From Clostridiales bacterium (GTDB taxonomy: Bacteria > Bacillota > Clostridia > Lachnospirales > Anaerotignaceae), in NCBI GenBank assembly GCA_021202325.1, contig JAJQDF010000217.1:1-14675 (forward strand): DNA of 14,675 bases, in the 5' to 3' direction. The notes under the pieces are model-generated. The model searched no databases. It was not told where the DNA came from and was given only the letters and a program-made list of their open reading frames with translations. Shown here piece after piece: positions 1 to 5,912 of the stretch; the first letter of the stretch is position 1, and every line of letters begins with the position of its first letter. The translations under genes were made by a program, and so were the position numbers.

Positions 1-199
1 TGTTATTTTTATGTAATAACTATGTTAAATGCATTTACTTTGACTTTCTGCCATGCTATAGTTACTTGAAATGGACGGTATTCCAATGGAAACTTTACCA
101 TGTTGAACCTATCTTCGGTTCTGTATTTAAGCCCTATGTATCCTGTTTAAATTTGGCAGCCTATATCCTTTTGAGGAATGGGACTTGACAAAATGTGGC

Positions 200-228
200 T
201 AGACAGGCTTATAAACTGTGCTTATAAT
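200..228 (+). promoter_or_regulatory. Candidate promoter for the yhdT-panF operon
   Basis: A -35-like TAGACA at 200-205 is followed, after 17 nt, by a perfect TATAAT at 223-228. An alternative pair, TTGACA at 185-190 with TTATAA at 209-214, has an 18 nt spacer. Either would start transcription just ahead of the hairpin at 244-296, so that hairpin would sit in the 5' leader of the operon. Prediction from sequence only. Confidence 0.5.
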
Positions 229-243
229 AGGAAAATTCTGTCC

Positions 244-296
244 ATCCGTACTTCTGCATATCGGGTTTCCGAGGCAGGAAGCAACGGATTTTTTTG
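244..296 (+). terminator. Intrinsic terminator hairpin, possible attenuator
   Basis: ATCCGT at 244-249 pairs with ACGGAT at 284-289. An inner stem (CTTCTG with CAGGAAG, one bulge) and an apical CGG/CCG pairing lie inside, and a run of T residues follows directly. This is a good Rho-independent terminator shape. It lies after a promoter-like sequence and about 45 nt before yhdT, so it may end a very short RNA or control read-through into yhdT-panF. It could also simply terminate a gene upstream of the window. I could not match it to a known riboswitch class. Confidence 0.6.
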
Positions 297-340
297 TACA
301 TATGGTACATGCATTTCATTAAAACTATAAGGAGGAAAAC

Positions 341-613
341 ATGAAACCAACAACAATTGATGAAAAAAACAATCAAATCAAAAAAGAAGCTAAAGCCACA
401 ATAGTTCTCTTTATAATATGCTTTTTATGGCATGTGGGATTCGGATACGGTCTGTCCGGCGTTCCGATATATATTTTCAATTTGCCGCTATGGTGGATAC
501 TCAGCACTCCCGGCGTATTTGCAGTTGCCGTAATCGGAGTGATAATACTGCTCAAAAAGGTATTCGTAAACTTTGATTTAAACGAGGAAGGAGCTGAGGA
601 AAATGACTGCTAA
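341..613 (+). CDS. yhdT: YhdT-like small membrane protein next to panF
   Basis: A 90-residue integral membrane protein with two predicted hydrophobic segments (about residues 19-39 and 52-71), a charged N terminus and an acidic C-terminal tail. Size, helix layout and position directly before a panF-type symporter match the YhdT family, encoded just upstream of panF in Escherichia coli. Its biochemical role is not established; an accessory role for the symporter is inferred from the linkage. A clear AAGGAGG site precedes the ATG. Its last 11 nt overlap the panF start at 603, which suggests translational coupling. Family assignment rests on general resemblance rather than on a catalytic motif. 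Confidence 0.75.
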   Translation: MKPTTIDEKNNQIKKEAKATIVLFIICFLWHVGFGYGLSGVPIYIFNLPLWWILSTPGVFAVAVIGVIILLKKVFVNFDLNEEGAEENDC

Positions 614-2108
614 ACAGACCGTAATACTTATTATTCTCATCATTTATATGGCCGCAAACATGATAATAGGCATAAAATCAAGCAAAGCTCCATCCAAAGA
701 CGGCAAAAAAGACGGATTTTTGTAGAACTATTTCATAGGCGGCCGCTCAATGGGCGGAATCGTTCTCGCCATGACACTTGTCGCCACATATACAAGCGCC
801 AGCTCTTTTCTTGGAGGGCCGGGACTGGCGGCATCATGGGGACTTACCCAGTCTTGGGTTGCCGCAATACAGATAGGGACGGCATTTCTGACACTTGGCG
901 TAATAGGCAAAAAGATGGCGCTCGTGTCAAGGCAAATTAATGCCGTCACAATAACCGACTATTTCAAAGTGAGATATAATTCCCCTGCCGTTGTAATACT
1001 GTGCAGTGTTTGCCTTGTGGTATTTTTCGTAACGCAGATGGTAGCCCAGTTCATAGGCGGCGCAACACTCATAGAGACTGTCACAGGGCTTCCCTATTGG
1101 GCAGGACTTCTGCTTTTTGGCGTAATTGTCGTACTGTATACATCCATCGGCGGATTTAAGGCCGTTGTAATGACAGATACTCTCCAAGGAATAATAATGA
1201 CAATAGGAACATTCCTACTTCTGTTCTTTGTAATAAGAGCCGGAGGCGGAATGACTGAAATTACATCAAATCTGGACGCCATGAACCCCGGCTGGAATTT
1301 GCTCGGAAAGGGAGAATTCAGCGGCGGCCTGTCAACACTTTCACCGGGATATATGATTTCGTTCTGGGTGCTGGTGGGTGTCGGCGTTCTCGGCCTTCCC
1401 CAAACGGCCGTAAGGGGCATGGGATTTAAGGATACGCAGTCAATGCACAGGGCTATGCTCTACGGAACAATTGTTGTGGGAATACTGATGATAGGAATGC
1501 ATTTTGCCGGAGCGCTCACCCTGCCCCTTCTTCCCGAAGAAGGCATAGCAAGCACCGACCAGGTTATACCCTATGTTGTGCTTAACTACATGCCGGCATG
1601 GGCGGCCGGACTGTTCCTTGCAGCGCCTTTGGCGGCCGTAATGTCAACGGTATCATCCCTTCTCATACTTGCTTCGGCCACAATAATAAAGGAGCTGTAT
1701 ATTACCTATATAGTAAAAGCTGATAGCTCAGACGAAAAAATAAACAAAAAGGTGCCGAAATACAGCTTCATGATAACCGTAATTTTAGGAATTGTCGTAT
1801 TTATATTCGCCCTTTCGCCGCCGGATATTATCGTATGGATAAATCTTTTTGCCATGGGCGGACTGGAGGCTACTTTCTTCTGGCCCCTTATCGGCGGTCT
1901 GTATTGGAAAAAGGGAAACAGCACCTGCTGTATATGGTCGATAGTTGTGGGACTGGCGGTATTTATATTCTTCAACCAGGTCAAAATTGCGCCGTTTAAC
2001 ATCCATGAGATTGTATTCGGACTTTTGGCCGGCGGAGCGGCGTATTTCATAGCCGGTGCAGTGTCGAAGAAAGAACCCGATCCCGAAATGATAAAGAAAT
2101 GCTTCTGA
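603..2108 (+). pseudogene. panF: Sodium/pantothenate symporter (SSS family), interrupted by an in-frame TAG
   Basis: The frame from ATG 603 encodes a PanF-type sodium:solute symporter of 501 codons (E. coli PanF has 483 residues), but codon 41 (723-725) is TAG. The first 40 codons encode a normal first transmembrane helix. Immediately after the TAG comes the family motif NYFIGGRSMGGIVLAMTL, then SASSFLGGPG, GGFKAVVMTDTLQG and the remaining helices, with no other lesion up to the TGA at 2106. A shorter 452-residue product could start at ATG 750, but there is no ribosome-binding site there and it would lack the first helix and the start of the core. TAG acts as an ordinary stop at the end of perR, so a general reassignment of TAG is unlikely. 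The gene is a young pseudogene, a read-through case or a sequence error. The substrate is assigned by resemblance and the yhdT neighbour. Confidence 0.8.
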
Positions 2109-2118
2109 GGTGATATAT

Positions 2119-3024
2119 ATGCCGCTGGATCCACAGGTAATAGAAATATATAAAAACAGAAAGACAGCCCAGGCATCATACAGCATAGATGATATGCGCA
2201 AAAACGCCGATTTGACATTCAACGACAGTATAAAAGAGCCGGATATTTACCGCACAGAGGACATGGTGATATGCGGATATATTCCAATAAGGATATATAC
2301 TCCAAGCAAAGCCGTAAATCTCCCGGTCATGCTGTATTTTCACGGCGGAGGCTTCGTAATGCACAACATTGCAAGCCACGACTCCCTTTGCAGAAAGCTG
2401 TCCAATGAGCTTGAGTTTGCGGTTGTATTCGTTGGGTACAGGCTTGCACCGGAATATAAATATCCCGCCTGCATGGAGGATGCATACCTTTCGTTGGAAT
2501 GGGTTCATAAAAACGCAGTTAATTTCGGTTGGGACAACACAAGGATATATCTCGCCGGAGACAGCGCCGGAGCTACAATATGCGCTTCTCTTTCGCTTAA
2601 GGCAAGGGATAACAATGGGCCGAGAATATCGGCGCAGGTATTATTTTACGGTATGTTCGGAGCCTCAGGAAATGGCTCGGAATCAATGGAGAAATTCGGC
2701 GGCGGAGAATATGTCCTTCCCCGTGAAATGAGCGATTGGTGCATGGAACAGTTTATTCCGGCAGATGTAAACAGGGACGACTGCTATTTGTACCCGGCAA
2801 AGGCAATTGATTCTTCCGTCCTTCCAAGGACGCTTGTTGTCACCGGAGAATATGATCCGCTAAGGGATGACGGGGAGGAATATTTCCGTATTCTTAAAAA
2901 CAGCGGAAATGATGTCCGCCTTATCAGAATGGACGGCATGATGCATGGCTTCATGCTCTATTGGAACAGGCTTGATAGAGCCAAGGCGCTTATAAAATAT
3001 ATAGCCGAATGGATAGGACAATAA
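2119..3024 (+). CDS. Alpha/beta-hydrolase, HSL (hormone-sensitive lipase-like) esterase
   Basis: A cytoplasmic carboxylesterase-type hydrolase of 301 residues. The oxyanion-hole motif HGGGF begins at H75, the nucleophile elbow GDSAG has S149, and the other likely triad members are D246 (EYDPLRDD) and H276 (MMHGFM). This is the standard layout of bacterial HSL (family IV) esterases. ATG 2119 is preferred over the GTG at 2110 because GAGGTG lies at a proper distance before 2119 and overlaps the GTG. The gene starts 10 nt after the panF stop and is probably co-transcribed with it. The natural ester substrate cannot be told from the sequence; a link to the transported compound would be speculation. 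A terminator follows at 3065. Confidence 0.88.
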   Translation: MPLDPQVIEIYKNRKTAQASYSIDDMRKNADLTFNDSIKEPDIYRTEDMVICGYIPIRIYTPSKAVNLPVMLYFHGGGFVMHNIASHDSLCRKLSNELEFAVVFVGYRLAPEYKYPACMEDAYLSLEWVHKNAVNFGWDNTRIYLAGDSAGATICASLSLKARDNNGPRISAQVLFYGMFGASGNGSESMEKFGGGEYVLPREMSDWCMEQFIPADVNRDDCYLYPAKAIDSSVLPRTLVVTGEYDPLRDDGEEYFRILKNSGNDVRLIRMDGMMHGFMLYWNRLDRAKALIKYIAEWIGQ

Positions 3025-3064
3025 AAAAATATTTCTAAGCCGTTTTAACTGATACTATTAAATC

Positions 3065-3114
3065 AAAAAACTCTGTGATGTAAATTGCTTTGCAGCTTAC
3101 TCACAGAGTTTTTT
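3065..3114. terminator. Bidirectional intrinsic terminator between the esterase and trmL
   Basis: A perfect 14 bp inverted repeat (AAAAAACTCTGTGA with TCACAGAGTTTTTT) encloses a 22 nt loop that can pair further (GTAA with TTAC). The A run at one end and T run at the other make it usable from both strands. It lies between two convergent genes, 40 nt after the esterase stop and 4 nt beyond the trmL stop. Confidence 0.9.
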
Positions 3115-3118
3115 AATA

Positions 3119-3607
3119 TCACCATCTATATTTGTGGAGCTGTCCCTCCAATGTCAGCCCTTTGAAATTCTGCTGGCGGAGAGCCTCGTACAGTATTATC
3201 GCCACAGAATTGGACAGGTTCAGGCTTCTAAGGTCGTCATACATGGGGATTCTTATGCTGGTTTCCTTATATTTCAGCAGTATTTCCTCGGGAATTCCGG
3301 CGCTTTCCTTTCCGAACATTATGTAGTCATCCTCAGAATACTTCACATCGGTATATATCTGCTTGGATTTTGTGGTAGCCATAAAAATCTTTGCGTTGGG
3401 GTTTTTGTCGATGAAATCCTCGAAATTTTCATAATACCGTACATCAAGATACTGCCAGTAGTCCAGTCCCGACCTTTTCAGGTATTTATCGTCCACGGAA
3501 AAACCCAAAGGCTTTATCAAATGCAGTGTAGAATGGGTTACGGCGCAGGTTCTTGAAATATTGCCTGTGTTCTGCGGTATTTCGGGTTCATGTAAAACTA
3601 TGTTCAT
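3119..3607 (-). CDS. trmL: tRNA (cytidine/uridine-34 2'-O)-methyltransferase TrmL
   Basis: A small SPOUT-class methyltransferase of 162 residues, the usual length of TrmL (formerly YibK/CspR). It transfers a methyl group from S-adenosylmethionine to the ribose of the wobble nucleotide of leucine tRNAs. The three SPOUT motifs are present: NTGNISRT near residues 13-20, FGKESAGIPEE at 98-108, and the knot-forming SLNLSNSVAIILYEALRQ at 128-145. A GGAGG site precedes the ATG. The gene stands alone, divergent from perR and convergent with the esterase. The family is highly recognisable; the exact tRNA targets are inferred from characterised members. Confidence 0.93.
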   Translation of the reverse strand: MNIVLHEPEIPQNTGNISRTCAVTHSTLHLIKPLGFSVDDKYLKRSGLDYWQYLDVRYYENFEDFIDKNPNAKIFMATTKSKQIYTDVKYSEDDYIMFGKESAGIPEEILLKYKETSIRIPMYDDLRSLNLSNSVAIILYEALRQQNFKGLTLEGQLHKYRW

Positions 3608-3678
3608 TGTGTTTCCTCCAAGTTTAAGACTATTTTATAAAATGTGTTTGTATACACTAATAAATTTAACATTTACCA

Positions 3679-3707
3679 TTGACTTATTTCAATTTATATA
3701 GTATTAT
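3679..3707 (+). promoter_or_regulatory. Promoter of perR
   Basis: TTGACT at 3679-3684 and TATTAT at 3702-3707 are separated by exactly 17 nt in very AT-rich DNA, a good vegetative (sigma-A type) promoter. It would start transcription at about 3714, within the PerR-box-like palindrome. Confidence 0.72.
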
Positions 3708-3714
3708 TATTTAT

Positions 3715-3729
3715 AGATAATAATTATTA
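3715..3729 (+). promoter_or_regulatory. PerR-box-like operator in front of perR
   Basis: AGATAAT-A-ATTATTA fits the 7-1-7 PerR box (TTATAAT-N-ATTATAA) at 11 of 14 arm positions. It sits directly downstream of the -10 element and over the expected start site, where a bound repressor would block transcription. This points to autoregulation of perR, as known in Bacillus subtilis. AT-rich background makes chance similarity possible. Confidence 0.55.
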
Positions 3730-3751
3730 ATAAATAGAAGGAGTTGATAAC

Positions 3752-4174
3752 ATGAGCAATATTCCGGATATGCTGCGCTCCCAGGGGCTCAAAGTAACAC
3801 CTCAGCGTATTGCTATATTAAATATGCTTATGAATACTAAGTCACACCCGACGGCAGAGGAAATATTCAAAGCTCTTGAGCCTACCAACCCCACCATGAG
3901 TCTTGCAACAGTATACAAAACTTTGTATTCCTTCACAAATTCGGGAATTATCCAGCAACTCTCCATTGACGGCGAGAGCCTGCACTACGACTACGAGACT
4001 AAATTTCATCCGCATGTAATCTGCAAAAAATGCGGTGCGATACACGATTTGGACATTGATTTTTCCGATGAGCTGACCGCCATCGAAAACAAGGCCAAGT
4101 CAGACACAGCATATGAAATTGATACGGAGCAGCTTTTCTTCTACGGATACTGCGAGGGCTGCAAAAGCCGCTAG
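3752..4174 (+). CDS. perR: Fur-family peroxide-stress regulator PerR
   Basis: A 140-residue Fur-superfamily DNA-binding metalloregulator. The N-terminal winged helix includes GLKVTPQRIAIL (residues 12-23) and the recognition region MSLATVYKTL (49-58). Two CxxC pairs (C91/C94 and C134/C137) form the structural zinc site. Candidate regulatory-metal ligands H32, D80, H86, H88 and D99 line up with H37, D85, H91, H93 and D104 of B. subtilis PerR; the aspartate at the last position favours PerR over Fur. In PerR, iron-dependent oxidation of histidines releases DNA and induces peroxide defence genes. It has its own promoter, a PerR-box-like operator and a ribosome-binding site GAAGGAG. Its last two sense codons and its TAG stop lie inside the first hairpin (4166-4180) of the repeat block that follows. 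Confidence 0.9.
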   Translation: MSNIPDMLRSQGLKVTPQRIAILNMLMNTKSHPTAEEIFKALEPTNPTMSLATVYKTLYSFTNSGIIQQLSIDGESLHYDYETKFHPHVICKKCGAIHDLDIDFSDELTAIENKAKSDTAYEIDTEQLFFYGYCEGCKSR

Positions 4175-4306
4175 GCGGCTAAGAGAAAATCCCGATGGAT
4201 TTTCTCTTATAAATGGAAGCAAATACAAAAGTTCCAATAGAAACTTTTGCATTTGCAGTGGCTAAACGCTATATATTGACGGTGTCGGAAATGAATTCCG
4301 GCACCG
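4166..4306 (+). repeat. Multi-hairpin repeat module, copy 1
   Basis: Order of elements: hairpin D, AGCCGC-TAG-GCGGCT (4166-4180, loop is the perR stop); hairpin A, AAGAGAAAATCC with GGATTTTCTCTT (4181-4192/4197-4208); hairpin B, arms 4219-4233 and 4242-4256 with an 8 nt loop CCAATAGA (14 of 15 pairs); then 28 nt; then motif C core TCGGAAATGAATTCC (4285-4299) flanked by the stem CGGTG/CACCG (4280-4284/4302-4306). Copy 2 repeats this plan 148-150 nt further on. Confidence 0.85.
4181..4208 (+). terminator. Hairpin A of copy 1, possible perR terminator
   Basis: A perfect 12 bp stem with a 4 nt loop, starting 6 nt after the perR stop codon. The 3' arm contains TTTT but no T run follows, so it may be a weak terminator or an mRNA 3'-end stabiliser. 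Confidence 0.45.
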
Positions 4307-4314
4307 TTCACAGC

Positions 4315-4456
4315 GCCGCAGGGCGGCTTAAGCGAAAATCCTTGAGGGATTTCCGCTTTTTGTCGGAGGTAACCAAAAAAGTTCCAGTAGAAACTTTTTT
4401 GGTTACAACGGCTATTCATCAGGTTTTGTCGTCCTCGGAAGTGAATTCCTCGGACG
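4315..4456 (+). repeat. Multi-hairpin repeat module, copy 2
   Basis: Same plan and orientation as copy 1. Hairpin D is GCCGC-AGG-GCGGC (4315-4327). Hairpin A is AAGCGAAAATCC with GGATTTCCGCTT (4330-4341/4347-4358), one A-C mismatch, followed by TTT so that five Ts end the arm, terminator-like. Hairpin B is a perfect 15 bp stem, GTAACCAAAAAAGTT (4369-4383) with 4392-4406, loop CCAGTAGA. After 28 nt comes core TCGGAAGTGAATTCC (4435-4449) inside CGTCC/GGACG. Stems differ from copy 1 but remain paired. Confidence 0.85.
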
Positions 4457-4538
4457 CTGACTGCTTCTGTCAGCAAAATTGAGATTTGTACAAATTTAAA
4501 GTTATCGTTTACAGCTAACTAAATTGGTTTACATAAAT

Positions 4539-4666
4539 CGCCTGAGAAATTCACTTCCGAAGGTGTCTATACATAGGAAAGAACTAATGTAAGAGCAAAA
4601 GTTTCTACCGGAACTTTTGCTCTTACTTCCAACAATAAGATGAAATCTCACAAAGATTTCATCTTA
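4539..4666 (-). repeat. Multi-hairpin repeat module, copy 3 (inverted)
   Basis: Read on the minus strand, the order A-B-C is the same. Hairpin A: 13 bp perfect stem (4654-4666/4636-4648), loop TTGTG. Hairpin B: perfect 15 bp stem GTAAGAGCAAAAGTT (4612-4626 with 4589-4603), loop CCGGTAGA. After 28 nt: core TCGGAAGTGAATTTC (4560-4546) flanked by CACCT/AGGCG with one mismatch. Hairpin D is not seen. It begins 4 nt after the trhP stop, so, like copy 1, it lies in sense orientation at a gene's 3' end. Confidence 0.83.
4636..4666 (-). terminator. Hairpin A of copy 3, possible operon terminator after trhP
   Basis: A perfect 13 bp stem TAAGATGAAATCT with its complement and a 5 nt loop, 4 nt beyond the trhP stop. 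TTGTTGG follows on the minus strand, so the U tract is poor. It is the only hairpin well placed to end the long minus-strand operon. Confidence 0.45.
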
Positions 4667-4670
4667 CACG

Positions 4671-5912
4671 TTAGTTTACAGCTTTTCTTAGCATATCATA
4701 TTTTTTAAGGGGCAAATCCGTCTTAAGCCTGATTATCTGCTCCGGATGGGGCGCAGAATCTATCGGTGTGCCTTCCTCATCCCACATTTGCTCTACTGTC
4801 ATTTCGGCGGAATCTCCCTTTTGGGGAAGAACCTCTATTTTGTCGCCCACAATGAATTTATTTCTCTGCATGACAACGGCACAGCCGGTGGTGTCATCTT
4901 TATCCTCCATAACCATGCCTATGAAATCGTAATCTCTTATATAGCTGTTATTTGTATAAACCTGGTCATCATGTCCCGGCTTTCCGAAATAGAACCCCGT
5001 AGTATAGTCCCTATGGCTTGCCTTGGAAACCTCGGTCATATAATAATCTATGCGGCTCTTATAATATTCTGGATCATCAAAATAATCGTCAATGGCCTGT
5101 CTGTAAGCCTTTACGACTGTGCCCACATAATAGGGCGTTTTCATCCTGCCCTCAATCTTAAAGCTGGAAATTCCGGCATTCACAAGCTCCGGTATATGGG
5201 AGAGCATACACAAATCCTTGGAGTTGAATATGAATGTTCCCCTTTCGTTTTCCTCAACGGGAAGATATTCTCCCGGCCTTGTTTCCTCCATAAGGTAATA
5301 TTTCCATCTGCAGGGGTGGGAACAGGCGCCTTTGTTGGCATCCCTGCCGGTAAGGCAGTTGCTCAAAAGGCACCTGCCGGAATATGATATGCACATGGCA
5401 CCGTGTACGAATGTTTCTATCTCCATATCTTCGGGGATATTGTTTCTCATTTCCCTTATTTCCTTAAGGGAAAGCTCTCGGGCGCCCACAATTCTTTTTG
5501 CGCCCATGCTGTACCAAAAGTTGGCCGTCTTATAGTTTGTGTTGTTGGCCTGGGTTGAAATATGAATTTCCATATTGGGAGCAGCTTCTCTGAGCGTCAT
5601 ATATACTCCGGGATCGGATACAAGGACAGCATCGGCGCCCATTTCGTCAACGGCCTTAAAATAATCTGCCATGCCGTCAAAATCCGAATTATGGGCGAAA
5701 ATATTTGCCGTGATATATACCTTTGCACCATGGCTGTGGGCAAAGTCTATGCCCTCCTTCATTGCAGCCAAATCAAAGTTCTTGGCCTTGGCTCTCAGTC
5801 CGTAGGCCTCCCCTCCGATATATACCGCATCGGCGCCGTATAATACCGCTATTTTAAGCTTTTCCAAATCTCCCGCCGGCGCAAGAAGCTCCGGTTTAAT
5901 ATTATTGCTCAT
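4671..5912 (-). CDS. trhP: tRNA uridine-34 hydroxylase TrhP (U32 peptidase family), from its own start
   Basis: From ATG 5912 the frame gives 413 residues, a usual length for YrrO/TrhP proteins, and starts with the typical family opening KPELLAPAGDLEKL. ACGAGGAG lies at proper distance before this ATG, so independent initiation is likely even though the frame is open upstream. Cysteines C174, C181, C197 and C201 (FVHGAMCISYSGRC and ACSHPCRW) match the iron-sulfur ligands expected in TrhP, and KIEGRMKTPYYVGTV is a family signature. TrhP makes 5-hydroxyuridine at tRNA position 34, using prephenate as reported for this family; TrmR next door methylates the product. The protein is named a peptidase in many databases, but the cysteine set and the trmR neighbour favour the tRNA role. 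Confidence 0.85.
   Translation of the reverse strand: MSNNIKPELLAPAGDLEKLKIAVLYGADAVYIGGEAYGLRAKAKNFDLAAMKEGIDFAHSHGAKVYITANIFAHNSDFDGMADYFKAVDEMGADAVLVSDPGVYMTLREAAPNMEIHISTQANNTNYKTANFWYSMGAKRIVGARELSLKEIREMRNNIPEDMEIETFVHGAMCISYSGRCLLSNCLTGRDANKGACSHPCRWKYYLMEETRPGEYLPVEENERGTFIFNSKDLCMLSHIPELVNAGISSFKIEGRMKTPYYVGTVVKAYRQAIDDYFDDPEYYKSRIDYYMTEVSKASHRDYTTGFYFGKPGHDDQVYTNNSYIRDYDFIGMVMEDKDDTTGCAVVMQRNKFIVGDKIEVLPQKGDSAEMTVEQMWDEEGTPIDSAPHPEQIIRLKTDLPLKKYDMLRKAVN

Larger units (their letters stand above)
1..340. other. Non-coding leader region upstream of yhdT-panF
   Basis: No convincing coding region is seen on either strand. The stretch holds a sequence at 77-99 that resembles hairpin B of the repeats at 4219-4626, a promoter-like pair at 200-228, a strong hairpin followed by seven T residues at 244-296, and a ribosome-binding site (AAGGAGG) just before the ATG at 341. 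A short inverted repeat (TGTAC/GTACA) lies at about 295-309. Nothing else is recognised. The end of an upstream gene could lie outside the window. Confidence 0.6.
4175..4670. other. Non-coding repeat-rich region between convergent perR and trhP
   Basis: About 500 nt without a plausible gene; the open frames here run straight through hairpins and look like chance. The region consists of three copies of a hairpin module (4166-4306, 4315-4456 and, inverted, 4539-4666) plus an 83 nt spacer at 4457-4538. The spacer holds the end of a 6 bp hairpin (GCTGAC/GTCAGC, 4456-4474) and a perfect 12 bp palindrome ATTTGTACAAAT at 4484-4495. Confidence 0.8.

Noticed and set aside
603..2108. TAG reassigned to a sense codon in this organism
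   Set aside because: perR ends naturally at TAG, at the usual family length; reading through would extend it into the repeat hairpins.
3608..3678. Promoter for trmL on the minus strand (TATAAA near 3633-3638)
   Set aside because: No acceptable -35 at 16-18 nt; AT-rich sequence makes a lone TATAAA uninformative.
4213..4482. Possible small genes of 89 codons on both strands in the perR-trhP gap
   Set aside because: Both frames run through the repeat hairpins, mirror each other, and lack family features; the open frames follow from the repeat sequence.
4166..4666. CRISPR array
   Set aside because: The repeated units are long, multi-hairpin and in mixed orientation, without short uniform repeats separated by unique spacers of equal size; no cas genes are present.
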